Shown in pieces: positions 7,380-17,216 of a DNA stretch of 64,000 nt. A model generated the notes under the pieces. It saw only the letters and a program-made list of their open reading frames with translations, was not told the origin of the DNA and did not search any database. Source of the DNA: Haloterrigena salifodinae (GTDB lineage Archaea > Halobacteriota > Halobacteria > Halobacteriales > Natrialbaceae). Numbering within the stretch: position 1 is the stretch's first letter; every line of letters starts with the position of its first letter. Made by a program: the position numbers and the translations under genes. The stretch lies in the NCBI RefSeq assembly GCF_003977755.1, contig NZ_RQWN01000006.1, positions 1 through 64,000 on the forward strand, written 5' to 3'.

Positions 7380-10370
7380 ATGGCTGTTGAAAAGCCACAG
7401 GGCGATCTCAGCAACTACGAGGAGTTTCGAACTACGCTCGACCACGACTACAGCGACGTCGGTGAGTACGCCGAACTCGCGGACGATCTGCGATCGGTTA
7501 TCAAGGGGGAAGTTCGGTTCGACGAGTACGCACAGGTACTGTACTCGACTGACGGGAGTATCTACCAGGCTCGTCCGGCCGGCGCCGTCCTCCCTCGGGA
7601 TACGGAGGACGTGCGAAACGCCGTCCGCGTCGCAGCCGAGCACGACGTCCCGATCATGGCCCGCGGCGCCGGGTCCTCTCTCGGGGGACAGACGGTCGGT
7701 CCGGGCTGTGTCGTGCTCGATATGTCGACCTATATGGACGATATCCTCGAGGTCGACGCTGAGGAGAAACGGGCGCGCGTCCAACCGGGCGTCGTCCAGG
7801 ACCACCTCGACGATCACCTTGCACAGTACGGCCTCAAGTTCGCGCCGGATCCCGCTTCATCGAACCGCGCGACGATCGGCGGCGGGATCGGGAACAACTC
7901 GACCGGCGCTCACTCCGTTCGCTACGGGATCACCGACGCCTACACCGAGGAGTTGAACGTCGTCCTCGCCGACGGCTCGTTGATCCATACCCGCGAGGTC
8001 GTCCTCGACTCCGAAGAGTACGAGGAAATCGTCTCGAGGGACGACCGCGAGGCAGAGATCTACCGGACCGTCCGCGACCTCGTCGAGGAGAACGCCGACG
8101 AGATCGAGGCCCGCTACCCGGACCTCAAGCGCACCGTCTCCGGCTACAACCTCGACAGGGTGATCTACGAGAACGAGGACGGAGAGACGGTCATCAACCT
8201 CTCGAAGCTCTTCGTCGGCGCGGAGTCCACCCTCGGCGTGATCGTCGAAGCGGAGCTCAGCCTCGTGACGCTCCCCGAGGAGACCGCGCTCGTGCTCTAC
8301 TGTTTCGACGACCTGATCGACGCGCTCGAGGCGGTCCCCGAAGCCCTCGAGTTCGATCCCAGCGCGGTCGAACTGATGGACAGCGAGGTGTTCAGGCTCG
8401 CCCGGGAGTCCGAGCAGTTCTCCCGTTACGAGGAGCCGATCCCCGATGGGACGGAGGCGGCGCTGATGCTGGAGTACGACTCGGAACTCCACGACGACTT
8501 CGAGGCGGCGATCGGGCAGACGAACGCCCACTTCGTCGACGAGGGCGACGCCTTCGAAGCCCTCGAGGCCTACACCGAGGACGAGCAGGCGGACCTCTGG
8601 AAGCTTCGGAAGGCGGCCATTCCGCTGCTGATGAGCCTCGAGGGCGATCCAAAGCCGTACCCGTTTATCGAGGACGCGACGGTTCCGCCCGAGGAACTCG
8701 CCGAGTACGTCGAGAAGTTCATGGACATCCTCGACGACCACGATACCTCGGCGGCGTACTTCGCCCACGCGGGCAGCGGTACGCTCCACATCCGGCCCAT
8801 CCTCAACCTGAAGGAGGACGAGGGCGTCCAGGCGATGCAGTCGATCTCCGAGGATGTGACGGACCTCGTCGTCGAACACCACGGCTCGTTCTCCGGCGAG
8901 CACGGCGACGGGCTTGCCCGTACCGCGTTCAATCCGAAGATGTACGGCGAGGATCTCTGGGCCGCGTTCCAGGAGGTCAAGTCGGTCTTCGATCCCGACT
9001 GGCGGATGAACCCCGGCAAGGTCGTCTACACCGACGAGAACCCGACCGACATGCGCGAGAACCTCCGGTACGGTGCGGGCTACACGTCGATCGAGCCCCA
9101 GACGAAACTGGACTTCACCGACGAGGGCGGGTTCTCGCAGCTTGTCGAACTCTGCAACGGCTGTGGGACCTGTCGGCAAACCGACGACGTGATGTGTCCG
9201 ACCTATCGGGGGATGAAAGACGAAATCGCGACGACCCGCGGCCGGGCGAACATGCTCCGATCGGCGATCTCCGGCGAGATCGACGAGGAAGAGATGTACT
9301 CCGAGCGCTTCCAGGAGGAGGTGCTCGACCTCTGTGTCGGCTGCAAGGGCTGTAAGAGCGACTGCCCGACCGGGGTCGATCTAGCGAAACTCAAGGCCGA
9401 GACCAAACACCAGTACCACGAACGGGAGGGGATCGGGCTCCGCGAGCGGCTGTTCGGTAATATCGACACGGTCTCGAAGCTCGGGAGCGCGCTCGCGCCG
9501 CTGGCCAACGCCGGAAAACAGCTCCCGGGCAGTCGACTCGTGATGGAGAAGGTCGCCGGCATCGCGCCCGAGCGGATGCTGCCCTCCTTCGAGCGCGAGT
9601 CCCTCCAGGAGTGGTTCGCCGAGCGCGGCCCGCGGGTGAGCCCGGAAACCGCCGAACGCAAGGTGGTGCTCTTCCCCGACACCTACACGAACTACAACTA
9701 CACCCGGCCCGGGAAAGCCGCCGTGCGCGTGCTCGAATCGGCCGGCGTCCACGTCGAGATCCCCGAGGACGTCGCGCCGAGCGGCCGTGCGGCGTTCTCG
9801 GTCGGCATGCTCGACGCCGCCGAGGAGCGCGCCCAGGCAAATATCGACCTCTTCTCCGACTATATTGAGAACGGGTACGACATCGTCACGGTCGAACCGT
9901 CCGACGCAGTGGTCTTTCAGGACGAATACGGCGATCTGGTGAGCACGCTGCAGGCCGAAACCGTCTCCCAACACGCCTACGGCATCAGCGAGTACATGGA
10001 CACGTACCGGCTCCTCGAGCGGTTGCCCCTCGACGAGACCGACGAGACGCTCGCGTACCACGGCCACTGCCACCAGAAGGCCACCGGCAAGGACCACCAC
10101 GCGGTCGGCGTCCTCCGGCGGGCCGGCTACGCGGTCGATCCGATCGACTCCACCTGCTGTGGAATGGCTGGCTCGTTCGGCTACGAGGCCGAACACTACG
10201 ACCTCTCGAAGGCCATCGGCGAGCGGCTCTACGAGAAACTCGACGAGAGCGACGGGACGCCGGTCGCACCCGGCGCGTCCTGCCGGAGTCAGATCGGCGA
10301 CCAAGAAACGCGAGACGAGAAGCCGCCGCACCCGATCGAGAAGGTGAACGACCTGCTCACGGGATCGTAG
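7380..10370 (+). CDS. dld: D-lactate dehydrogenase-type FAD/Fe-S oxidoreductase (GlcD-GlcF fusion)
   Basis: A 996-residue fusion. Residues about 45-285 are a PCMH FAD-binding domain (RGAGSSLGGQTVG, then PASSNRATIGGGIGNNSTGA). Residues about 290-535 are the FAD-linked oxidase C-terminal domain with HAGSGTLHIRP and GSFSGEHGDG. Two ferredoxin-type clusters follow (CNGCGTC near 590, CVGCKGCKSDCP near 651), then a CCG-type domain (HGHCHQK near 893, CCGMAGSFGY near 925). This is the layout of the long D-lactate/D-2-hydroxyacid dehydrogenases that pass electrons to quinone. D-lactate is favoured by the neighbouring Lut and LctP genes; glycolate or D-2-hydroxyglutarate are alternatives. An A/T-rich box (TTTATAATAATTG) lies about 25 bp before the ATG. 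The C-terminal 380 residues are clearly paralogous to those of the convergent LutB-LutA protein. Confidence 0.88.
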   Translation: MAVEKPQGDLSNYEEFRTTLDHDYSDVGEYAELADDLRSVIKGEVRFDEYAQVLYSTDGSIYQARPAGAVLPRDTEDVRNAVRVAAEHDVPIMARGAGSSLGGQTVGPGCVVLDMSTYMDDILEVDAEEKRARVQPGVVQDHLDDHLAQYGLKFAPDPASSNRATIGGGIGNNSTGAHSVRYGITDAYTEELNVVLADGSLIHTREVVLDSEEYEEIVSRDDREAEIYRTVRDLVEENADEIEARYPDLKRTVSGYNLDRVIYENEDGETVINLSKLFVGAESTLGVIVEAELSLVTLPEETALVLYCFDDLIDALEAVPEALEFDPSAVELMDSEVFRLARESEQFSRYEEPIPDGTEAALMLEYDSELHDDFEAAIGQTNAHFVDEGDAFEALEAYTEDEQADLWKLRKAAIPLLMSLEGDPKPYPFIEDATVPPEELAEYVEKFMDILDDHDTSAAYFAHAGSGTLHIRPILNLKEDEGVQAMQSISEDVTDLVVEHHGSFSGEHGDGLARTAFNPKMYGEDLWAAFQEVKSVFDPDWRMNPGKVVYTDENPTDMRENLRYGAGYTSIEPQTKLDFTDEGGFSQLVELCNGCGTCRQTDDVMCPTYRGMKDEIATTRGRANMLRSAISGEIDEEEMYSERFQEEVLDLCVGCKGCKSDCPTGVDLAKLKAETKHQYHEREGIGLRERLFGNIDTVSKLGSALAPLANAGKQLPGSRLVMEKVAGIAPERMLPSFERESLQEWFAERGPRVSPETAERKVVLFPDTYTNYNYTRPGKAAVRVLESAGVHVEIPEDVAPSGRAAFSVGMLDAAEERAQANIDLFSDYIENGYDIVTVEPSDAVVFQDEYGDLVSTLQAETVSQHAYGISEYMDTYRLLERLPLDETDETLAYHGHCHQKATGKDHHAVGVLRRAGYAVDPIDSTCCGMAGSFGYEAEHYDLSKAIGERLYEKLDESDGTPVAPGASCRSQIGDQETRDEKPPHPIEKVNDLLTGS

Positions 10371-10462
10371 TCGTCTCCGCGGTTCGGCGACTGAGCCGCG
10401 AACCAACTGCTATCGCGGTTCTCTCGCGAGACGGCCGAAAGAAAAACCGGTGGTAGCAGTGG

Positions 10463-12688
10463 TCAGCGGCCGATTCGCTGCCGCGGATCGAGTAGCTCCA
10501 CTGGGTGGACGGCGTCGCGCTCGAGCAGCGAGCCGAGCTGGTCCTCACAGGAGGTGCCGCTCGCGGCGACGATTCGATCCCGCGCCTCGGGGGCCGTGAA
10601 CTGCTCGCGAAGGCGGTCGCCGACGTCGATGCTCAGCTCGTAGTACTCCGTCTTGTAGCCGAAGCTGCCGGCCATCCCGCAGCACTCGACGTCGCTCTCG
10701 AGGACATCGTAACCCGCTTTCTCGAGGACCGTCGTCGTGTACGGCTCGAGGCCGAGGGTCCGCTGCTGGCAGTGGGAGTGGTAGGCGATTTCGGCGTCGG
10801 CGCCGCCGAGCGCGTCGGCGTCGGCGCCGTTCTCGAGCAGTCCGTAGATGTACTCGAGGGCCTCGTAGCTGCCATCGCGCAGCCGTTCGAACGACGCTTC
10901 GGGCAGCAGCTTCTCGTACTCCCGGCGGAACATCGCGAGGTCCGACGGCTCGACGACGACCACGTCTCGGCCTGCGTCGATGTGTTCGGCGAGGGCGGCG
11001 TAGACCCGGCTGGCGCGCTCGTCCGCGGTGTCGATCATCCCCTGCGAGAGCGGTGCGCGGCCGCTCTCGGGTACCTCAGGGATCCGAACGCGAACGTCGA
11101 GCGCCTCGAGGACCCGGACCGCCGCCTTGCCGCGGTCGACGTCGACGTGGTTCGTGTAGGTGTCGGGATAGAGGACGGCCTCCCGATCAGCATCGGCCGC
11201 GTCGACCCGCGGCCCGCGACTCTCGTACCAGTCCCGAAGCGTTTCGCGCTCGAATTCCGGTAGCTCGCGTCGGCTGTCGACGCCGGCGACTCGCTCGAGG
11301 ACCGTCCGTGCCGGTCCGGCGGAAGCGAGCCAGTTGGAGACGGGTGCGGTCGCGCTCCCGAGCTTCGCGAGCGTCTCGTAGTTGCCGAACAGTCGCTTCT
11401 GCAGGTCGATCCCGCCCGGCTCCTCGTCGGGGGTGAGTCCCTCGACGAGGAACTCGAACTGTCCCTCGTCGCCCCCGCGGTTGAGCCGGTCGCGGACGAC
11501 GGTGTTGATCCACGGGATGTCGATCTCCACCGGGCACTGGTTGACGCAGCGCGAACAGCCCGTACAGAAGTCGTTGAACTCGGCGGCGCTGTCGTAGCCG
11601 TGGACGCCGGCCTCCCAGCCGGTCGCGATTCCCCCGGAGTAGGTTTCGCCGCCGAATGCGTGGCCGCCGACGGACTGGAAGTTCGCACAGGAGTTGGCGC
11701 AGGCCGAACACCGGATGCAGTACAGCGTCTCCCGCAGCTGGTCGTCCTCGCGCATGGCCATGCGACCGTTGTCAATCAACACGAGGTGGAACTCGCGGTC
11801 GTCGTCGCGGTCGGCGAACGCGACGTCGGGCTCGTCGACGTCGACGACCGGCGACTCGACCGGCGGCGTCAGCAGCGAGATGTAGGAGGTGATATCCTGA
11901 CCGGTTCCCGAGCGCCCGATCAGTTCGATGAAGGGGGCCAGATCCTCGACGCTCGGGACGATCTTCTCGACGCCCGCCACCGCGACGTGGGTGTCCGGAA
12001 CGACGGCCGACTTGCGGGCATTGCCCTCGCTCGTGACGAGCGCGATCGTCCCCGAGTCGGCGGTGATGAAGTTCGCACCAGTCATCCCGACGTCCGCCTC
12101 GCGGATGAGCCCGCCCAGCCGCTCGCGGGCGAACGCGGTCAGCTCCGCGGCGGTCTCGAGGGGCTCCTCCGGGTCGAACCGCTCGTTGAACAGCCGGGCG
12201 ATGTCCGCCTCGGACCGGTGGATCGCGGGCGCGACGATGTGCGACGGCGCCTCGTCGGCCACCTGTAACACCCACTCGCCGAGGTCGGTCTCGACGACGT
12301 CGACGCCGTCGGCTTCGAGGGCCTCGTTGACCTCGAGCTCCTCCGTGGTCATCGACTTCGATTTGACGAGCCGGTCGGCGTCCTTCTCGCCTGCGAACTC
12401 CCGAATGTAGCGGTTGGCGTCGGCGGCATCGTCGGCGAGGTAGACGGTCCCGCCGTTTTCCTCGACGGTCGCGGTCAGTTCGTCGATCAGCTCCGGCAGC
12501 CGCTCGATGGCGTCCTCCTTGATCGCCCGCGCCTCGGACTTGAGCTCCTCGTAATCCTCGAGGTCGGCCACCGACTCGTACCGTCCCTGATTGAACCCGA
12601 TAGTGTTCTCCTCGACCGCGTCGCCCTCCGTCTCGAGCAGGCGGCGGATGTGGGCCGCCTTCGAACGGCGGCTGTCGGCGTCACTCAT
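10463..12688 (-). CDS. LutB-LutA fusion, lactate utilisation Fe-S protein
   Basis: A 741-residue protein joining two proteins that are separate in Bacillus. Residues about 60-300 are a LUD domain as in LutB. Two 4Fe-4S motifs follow (CIRCSACANSC near 322, CTGCSRCVNQCP near 375). The C-terminal 350 residues form a CCG domain as in LutA (HSHCQQRTLG near 634, CCGMAGSFGYKTEYY near 668). LutABC oxidises L-lactate to pyruvate. I chose ATG at 12688, which overlaps the stop of lutC by 8 bp; a GTG at 12697 would add three residues. The gene is cotranscribed behind lutC and runs convergently with the D-lactate dehydrogenase gene. Confidence 0.88.
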   Translation of the reverse strand: MSDADSRRSKAAHIRRLLETEGDAVEENTIGFNQGRYESVADLEDYEELKSEARAIKEDAIERLPELIDELTATVEENGGTVYLADDAADANRYIREFAGEKDADRLVKSKSMTTEELEVNEALEADGVDVVETDLGEWVLQVADEAPSHIVAPAIHRSEADIARLFNERFDPEEPLETAAELTAFARERLGGLIREADVGMTGANFITADSGTIALVTSEGNARKSAVVPDTHVAVAGVEKIVPSVEDLAPFIELIGRSGTGQDITSYISLLTPPVESPVVDVDEPDVAFADRDDDREFHLVLIDNGRMAMREDDQLRETLYCIRCSACANSCANFQSVGGHAFGGETYSGGIATGWEAGVHGYDSAAEFNDFCTGCSRCVNQCPVEIDIPWINTVVRDRLNRGGDEGQFEFLVEGLTPDEEPGGIDLQKRLFGNYETLAKLGSATAPVSNWLASAGPARTVLERVAGVDSRRELPEFERETLRDWYESRGPRVDAADADREAVLYPDTYTNHVDVDRGKAAVRVLEALDVRVRIPEVPESGRAPLSQGMIDTADERASRVYAALAEHIDAGRDVVVVEPSDLAMFRREYEKLLPEASFERLRDGSYEALEYIYGLLENGADADALGGADAEIAYHSHCQQRTLGLEPYTTTVLEKAGYDVLESDVECCGMAGSFGYKTEYYELSIDVGDRLREQFTAPEARDRIVAASGTSCEDQLGSLLERDAVHPVELLDPRQRIGR

Positions 12689-13205
12689 TGGTCTCACCGT
12701 CCTCGAGCAGGACGACGTGGACCGCTTTCGGGCCGTGCGCGCCGCGGACGAGCGCTCCCATGTCGGCCGTCGCGCTGGGCCCCGTCGCGAGGATCGCGCT
12801 GCCCCCGTCTCGAAGCACGGGCCCGAGGCGATCGATCGCCGTTGGCATGTCCGGAACGAGGTCCGACTTCCGGAGGATCGGCACGTGCAGTTCCGGGAAG
12901 AGACTGACCTGTTCGCTTCCGTCCGTCCGCGCGGGTAGGACGACGCTCCCGTAGTCGGCGATGCCCAGCGAGGCCGACGTGACGCTCGTCGTCGCCGCCT
13001 CGAGCGTCGCCGGCGTCGGCGCGTCGTCGATCCAGTCGGGCAGCGAGACCACCTCGAACTCGAGGGGCGTTCCGATTACCGGCTCGCGAACGATCTCCTC
13101 GAGCACGGACTCGAGGGCCGTCGGCTCCGTTCGGGTCACCGGCACCTCGAGCTCGGCGAGCGACTCCTCGAACCGTTCCCGGGTCGTCTGTACGTCGACT
13201 GTCAT
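12681..13205 (-). CDS. lutC: LutC-like LUD-domain protein
   Basis: A 174-residue LUD-domain protein beginning MTVDVQTTRERFEESLAELE, with SASLGIADYGSVVL and a C-terminal GPSATADMGALVRGAHGPKA segment typical of LutC. It is the third subunit of the LutABC L-lactate oxidation system and the first gene of a lutC-lutBA operon with overlapping ends. The family is shortened in haloarchaea compared with the roughly 240 residues of Bacillus LutC. Confidence 0.85.
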   Translation of the reverse strand: MTVDVQTTRERFEESLAELEVPVTRTEPTALESVLEEIVREPVIGTPLEFEVVSLPDWIDDAPTPATLEAATTSVTSASLGIADYGSVVLPARTDGSEQVSLFPELHVPILRKSDLVPDMPTAIDRLGPVLRDGGSAILATGPSATADMGALVRGAHGPKAVHVVLLEDGETNE

Positions 13206-13534
13206 ACCCGAAATGACCGAGCCCGGCTATTTCATTGTTCCCCTCGTTTTCGGCGCAGGTACTCGGCGCCGGTACCGCTTCGATGGGAACGTTAGTCGAA
13301 TGCGTTTCGATCGGAGTACGCTTTCCGCCCGAGGTTGTCGTTCCGAGGGTCGAATTGCTAGTATAAAGCTGTTTTTCGCCCGCTCGAGACCCAATTCGAC
13401 TGGTATCGCTCCGAAGCTAACCAATCAGAGACGTTCATTATACTATTCAGTTGATGAACTAGACAATCGGGAATTCAACGTCTGTCGCCGGTTTCTGCCG
13501 TCAACGACGGTCCATAATATGATAATAGTCGACA

Positions 13535-13544
13535 ATTATAAATG
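13535..13544 (+). promoter_or_regulatory. TATA box upstream of the lactate permease gene
   Basis: ATTATAAATG in an AT-rich stretch. A start of transcription about 25 nt downstream would leave a leader of roughly 80 nt before the permease ATG at 13646, consistent with the good Shine-Dalgarno sequence seen there. The divergent lutC promoter must lie in the same 13206-13530 gap, where I see no clear box. Confidence 0.4.
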
Positions 13545-13632
13545 CTATCTGAACAGTTTACCACCCATGCCATGCTCCACCAATGATGGCAGTAGGGTAG
13601 TCGTCGAAGCACCGTTGCTCGGACGCTCCGCC

Positions 13633-13641
13633 GGGGGTGAT
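13633..13641 (+). promoter_or_regulatory. Shine-Dalgarno sequence deciding the lctP start
   Basis: GGGGGTGAT matches the archaeal anti-Shine-Dalgarno complement GGAGGTGAT at 8 of 9 positions, and the G run sits 8 nt before ATG 13646. It overlaps the alternative GTG at 13637, which therefore is unlikely to be the start. Confidence 0.6.
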
Positions 13642-13645
13642 TCGG

Positions 13646-15382
13646 ATGGCTAGTGCGGTTGAACTCGCGCTGGCGGCGACGCCGCTCCTGCTCGCGGGCG
13701 TGTTGCTCGTGGGGCTGCTGTGGCCGGCGACGCGCGCGATGCCGATTGCGTACGTCGCCGCGCTGATCGTCGGCTACTTCGTCTGGGACATGCCGGGTGA
13801 GTATCTCTTCGCCGCCTCCGCGGTCGGGGTGATGACGGCGATACAGATCCTCTGGATCGTCTTCGGCGCGTTGTTGCTCCTGTATACGCTGATGCAGGCC
13901 GGGGCCTTCGATCGGATCAACCGCGGGTTCGCGACGATCAGCGACGATCGACGGGTGCAGATCGTCCTGATCGGCTTCTTCCTGGCGGCGTTCATCGAGG
14001 GCGCGGCCGGCTTCGGGACGCCTGCGGCGGTCGTCGCGCCGCTCCTGTTGGCGCTCGGGTTCCCGGCGCTGGCGGCTGTGATAGCCGGACTGGTCGGTCA
14101 TATCCTCGCTGTCACGTACGGCGCGGTCGGCACACCGATCGTCATCGGGATCCAGGATCCGCTCGGGTCCACCGAAGCCACGAGCACGGCGATTACGGAG
14201 GGCGGATTCACCGTCCAGGAGTTCTCGCTTCAGGTCGCCGTCTGGGCCGCGACCTATCACTCCCTAATCGGGTTCGTCATGCCGCTGTTCGCGGTCGGGA
14301 TGGTCGTCTACTTCTTCGGTGACACGGACGAACGCAGCCTGGAGCCGGCCTGGGAGGTCGCGCCGCTGTGTCTGTTCTCCGGAATCGCGTTCGTCGTTCC
14401 CTACTGGCTGGCGGCGCAGGTCAGCGCCGAGTTCCCGAGCCTGATGGGCGCGATGGTCGGCGGCGCGATCGTCGTCGGCACCCTGAAGGCGGGCTACTTC
14501 GTGCCCGACGAGGAGTGGGACTTCCCGGACCGCGAGGAGTGGCCGGCCCACTGGGTCGGAACGATCGAACCCGGACAGGCCAACGCACCCGGCGTGGGCG
14601 GCGGCGCCGGCGACGCGACCGCCGCCGACGGCGGCGTCGTCAGAACCGACATGTCGCTGCTCCGCGCCTGGGCGCCGTACATTCTGCTGGTCGTCCTGCT
14701 CGTTGTCACGCGGGTGGTCGAACCGCTCCCGTCCGTCCTCCAACAGTTCGGCACGCAGTGGAACGACATCCTCGGAACCGGTCTCAGCGGCGGTATCGAC
14801 TGGGTGTACGTGCCCGGCTTCTGGCTGTTCGTCTGCGCGCTGATCGCGATTCCCCTCTACGGGATGTCTGGCACGGAGGTCAAAAACGCCTGGAGCGAAG
14901 CGGGACAGAAACTCATCGCTCCGCTGATCGCGCTCGTGTTCGTCATCGCGATGGTGCAGGTGATGCTCCAGTCCGGCGCACACGCCGACGGGACCGAGAG
15001 CATGATCTTCGTCCTCGCCGAGGCGACCGCCACCGCCGTCGGCCCCGCCTACCCGTTCATCGCCGCGCTCATCGGTGCGCTCGGCGCCGCGATGGCCGGT
15101 TCGAACACGGTTTCGAACATCACCTTCGGCGGGTTCCAGTTCGAGGCTGCCTCCCAGCTTGGACTGCCGACGCAGGTCATCGTCGGCGCACAGGCCGTCG
15201 GCGGCGCCATCGGGAACCTCGTGGCGATCCACAACGTTGTGGCCGCGCTGGCGACCGTCGGCCTCGTCGGCAGCGAGGGGCGAGTCATGCGACTGAACCT
15301 GATCCCACTCATCTACTACGCGGTCGGGGTCGGGATCGTCGCCACTCTGTTTAGCTACCTCATCTTCCCGGGACTCTTCTAG
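13646..15382 (+). CDS. lctP: L-lactate permease family transporter
   Basis: A 578-residue protein with about 13 hydrophobic segments matching the lactate permease family (LctP/GlcA). Signatures are [39 protein letters not shown] with the Gly-rich AAGFGTP motif, and the C-terminal [18 protein letters not shown]. It imports lactate, or glycolate in some members, by proton symport. A hydrophilic glycine/aspartate-rich loop around residues 310-335 is longer than in bacterial members. It is divergent from lutC and completes the lactate module. Confidence 0.93.
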   Translation: MASAVELALAATPLLLAGVLLVGLLWPATRAMPIAYVAALIVGYFVWDMPGEYLFAASAVGVMTAIQILWIVFGALLLLYTLMQAGAFDRINRGFATISDDRRVQIVLIGFFLAAFIEGAAGFGTPAAVVAPLLLALGFPALAAVIAGLVGHILAVTYGAVGTPIVIGIQDPLGSTEATSTAITEGGFTVQEFSLQVAVWAATYHSLIGFVMPLFAVGMVVYFFGDTDERSLEPAWEVAPLCLFSGIAFVVPYWLAAQVSAEFPSLMGAMVGGAIVVGTLKAGYFVPDEEWDFPDREEWPAHWVGTIEPGQANAPGVGGGAGDATAADGGVVRTDMSLLRAWAPYILLVVLLVVTRVVEPLPSVLQQFGTQWNDILGTGLSGGIDWVYVPGFWLFVCALIAIPLYGMSGTEVKNAWSEAGQKLIAPLIALVFVIAMVQVMLQSGAHADGTESMIFVLAEATATAVGPAYPFIAALIGALGAAMAGSNTVSNITFGGFQFEAASQLGLPTQVIVGAQAVGGAIGNLVAIHNVVAALATVGLVGSEGRVMRLNLIPLIYYAVGVGIVATLFSYLIFPGLF

Positions 15383-15542
15383 CCGTCTCGCGCCGTTCTT
15401 TCGCGGGCCCGACTCGAGGAATCACCGACGAACAATCGTTCTCGAACAGCGACGCGTGACGGGGTCCGTCCTCGAGCGTCGCGAGTCACCGCGGCGTCTC
15501 GAGTCGGTTCGATCTCGAAGAAATCGGGCCGCGACGCTGGGA

Positions 15543-16262
15543 CTATTCTTCGGCGCTGACGACCGAATTGCGCAGCGTTCCGACGTTCTCGTAGGTGATC
15601 TCGACGGTGTCGCCGGGCTCGATGAGTCCGGGGTTCGCGGGACTGCCGAAGGCGATGACATCGCCCGGACGGAACGTGAATCGCTTCGAGAGGAACGAGA
15701 CGACTTCGTACGGATCGAACAGCATGAGCTCCGTGTTCGCGTCCTGTCGCCGCTCGTCGTTTACGTCCGTCCACATGTCGATGCCAGTCGGGTCGACGTC
15801 GGTTTCGATCCACGGGCCGAGGGGGCCGGAGCCGTCGAACGCCTTTCGCGCGGTCCGGCCCTGCTGATCCAGCGCGTCCACGTCGTTCATGATCGTGTAT
15901 CCGCGGACGACCTCCGGAACTTCGTCTTCCGAGAGGTCGTGGCAGGGTTCGTCGATGACAGCCGCGAGCTCGCCGGCGTAGGTTAGTTCGTTCGTGAACT
16001 CCGGATAGGAAATCGGCTCCTCGTGGCCCAACAGGGAGGCGGGCGGTTTGATGAAGAAGTCGGGCTCCTCCGGTCGTTCGTAGTCCATCTGGTCGAGCGT
16101 CTCCGCGTAGTTGCGGCCGACGCAGTACAGCGCCGAGGGGTCACAGGGCGGCAGCAGTTCCCCGTCGACGCCGACTTCGTACGTTTCGTCGGCGTGCACG
16201 TAGCCGTCTTCGTACTCTCCGGCAACCGGTCCGTCGGACGTTTCGATCCGTGCGAGTCGCAT
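15543..16262 (-). CDS. fumarylacetoacetate hydrolase-family protein
   Basis: A 239-residue FAH-fold enzyme. The active-site region is YCVGRNYAETLDQM near residues 46-59; the metal-binding acidic residues are in TYAGELAAVIDEPCHDLSE (near 95), and the C-terminal motif is RPGDVIAFGSPANPG. Members hydrolyse or decarboxylate beta-diketo acids. In the oxidative deoxysugar pathways an FAH-family enzyme splits a 2,4-diketo-3-deoxy acid into pyruvate and L-lactate, which would suit the position next to lactate genes. The short length also fits 2-hydroxyhepta-2,4-diene-1,7-dioate isomerases. It is a single gene, convergent with lctP. Confidence 0.85.
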   Translation of the reverse strand: MRLARIETSDGPVAGEYEDGYVHADETYEVGVDGELLPPCDPSALYCVGRNYAETLDQMDYERPEEPDFFIKPPASLLGHEEPISYPEFTNELTYAGELAAVIDEPCHDLSEDEVPEVVRGYTIMNDVDALDQQGRTARKAFDGSGPLGPWIETDVDPTGIDMWTDVNDERRQDANTELMLFDPYEVVSFLSKRFTFRPGDVIAFGSPANPGLIEPGDTVEITYENVGTLRNSVVSAEE

Positions 16263-17000
16263 TATCGACTCTCTTCCGTCCAGGACGGTAGGTTTACCGA
16301 TTCGTCACGATCTCGAGTACTTTTCTGCCACGGAAGTCACACGGGATCTCGAGGTGGCTATTTCGTCGTGTCGTGTGTCGGCGCCGTATCGATACGACGC
16401 CGATCGCATCTATCACGTTCGTGACCTATTCGGGCGAAACGCGCCGATCGAAACGACCCTCTAGAGACGACAATTCTACATTATATACAAGTTAGGTATT
16501 TGTGTTGTACTAGAACTGAACGGGCTGGGAATTATTGGGTGCCGGTTCATACGATCGTATTACCGGGCGATAGTCTCGGGATAATTGCTCACTTTGCCTC
16601 GACCGATCAGCGGAAGAGCGATACCTCCGATACACGAGCGTGCTGGGGAATCGGATCCATAATATCTAATTGAGTCGATATCACGATCCCTGCTATTCGA
16701 CTGTTACCACTACTACTGAATACTATTTTGAACCACTCTCAGAATATTACTTTTCATTATATGGATATAACCCGTTGAACGCTATTCTCACGGCAATGTG
16801 TTACTTCCGATTGGTCTCTCTCAGGAAACGCGGAACACCGTAGCGATGAACTGAACTGAACTTCTCCGGTGAGAAGCGTCGCAAATCGTATCCTCCTCTC
16901 GGGATTTGTCAGCCATCGCGACCGGGCAACCGATCGTCGCCAACGAACCGGCGTCTCCACCTCCCTAGATTTATGTCACTCTATACCAATTAGAGAGACA
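16263..17000. other. 738-bp gap without a supported protein gene
   Basis: AT-richer than its surroundings. It contains a strong TATA-like ATTATATACAAG near 16480 that is not followed by a convincing reading frame, and three tandem TGAAC units at 16847-16861. An untranslated transcript is possible but not shown. Confidence 0.4.
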
Positions 17001-17216
17001 ATGACGTCGATCACGGTCGATCCGTTGAATCCGCGGGTCCTTACGCGCAACTACGATTACGCACAGAAGAACGTCCGCGTCCTCGCAATGTGGTACGGAT
17101 GCGATATCGAGCGAATGCTTGAGCTGCTTGCGGCAAACGATATCGAACTCTCGAGGAACGATCGGATCCAGTTCGGCGCGGAGTATCGGTCGATCCAACG
17201 GAAACGCTCCGTATAG
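17001..17216 (+). CDS. small conserved-looking haloarchaeal protein, function unknown
   Basis: A 71-residue protein beginning MTSITVDPLNPRVLTRNYDY and continuing with AMWYGCDIERMLELL, a likely helical pair. Composition and codon use look like a real haloarchaeal gene. An ATTTATG box lies about 33 bp before the ATG, giving a nearly leaderless transcript. I do not recognise the family. The longer in-frame start at 16869 runs through AT-rich non-coding sequence and is rejected. Confidence 0.55.
   Translation: MTSITVDPLNPRVLTRNYDYAQKNVRVLAMWYGCDIERMLELLAANDIELSRNDRIQFGAEYRSIQRKRSV

Noticed and set aside
7857-9179. Minus-strand 440-codon frame
   Set aside because: Opposite-strand shadow of the FAD domains; composition is not protein-like.
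9381-10406. Long minus-strand frame opposite the D-lactate dehydrogenase gene
   Set aside because: High-GC shadow frame. The plus strand has clear FAD and Fe-S motifs; the minus translation is low-complexity Val/Arg/Leu-rich without a family.
13475-14260. Minus-strand 261-codon frame over the lctP 5' region
   Set aside because: Arg/Asp/Gln-rich shadow of the permease gene; it also runs through the permease promoter.
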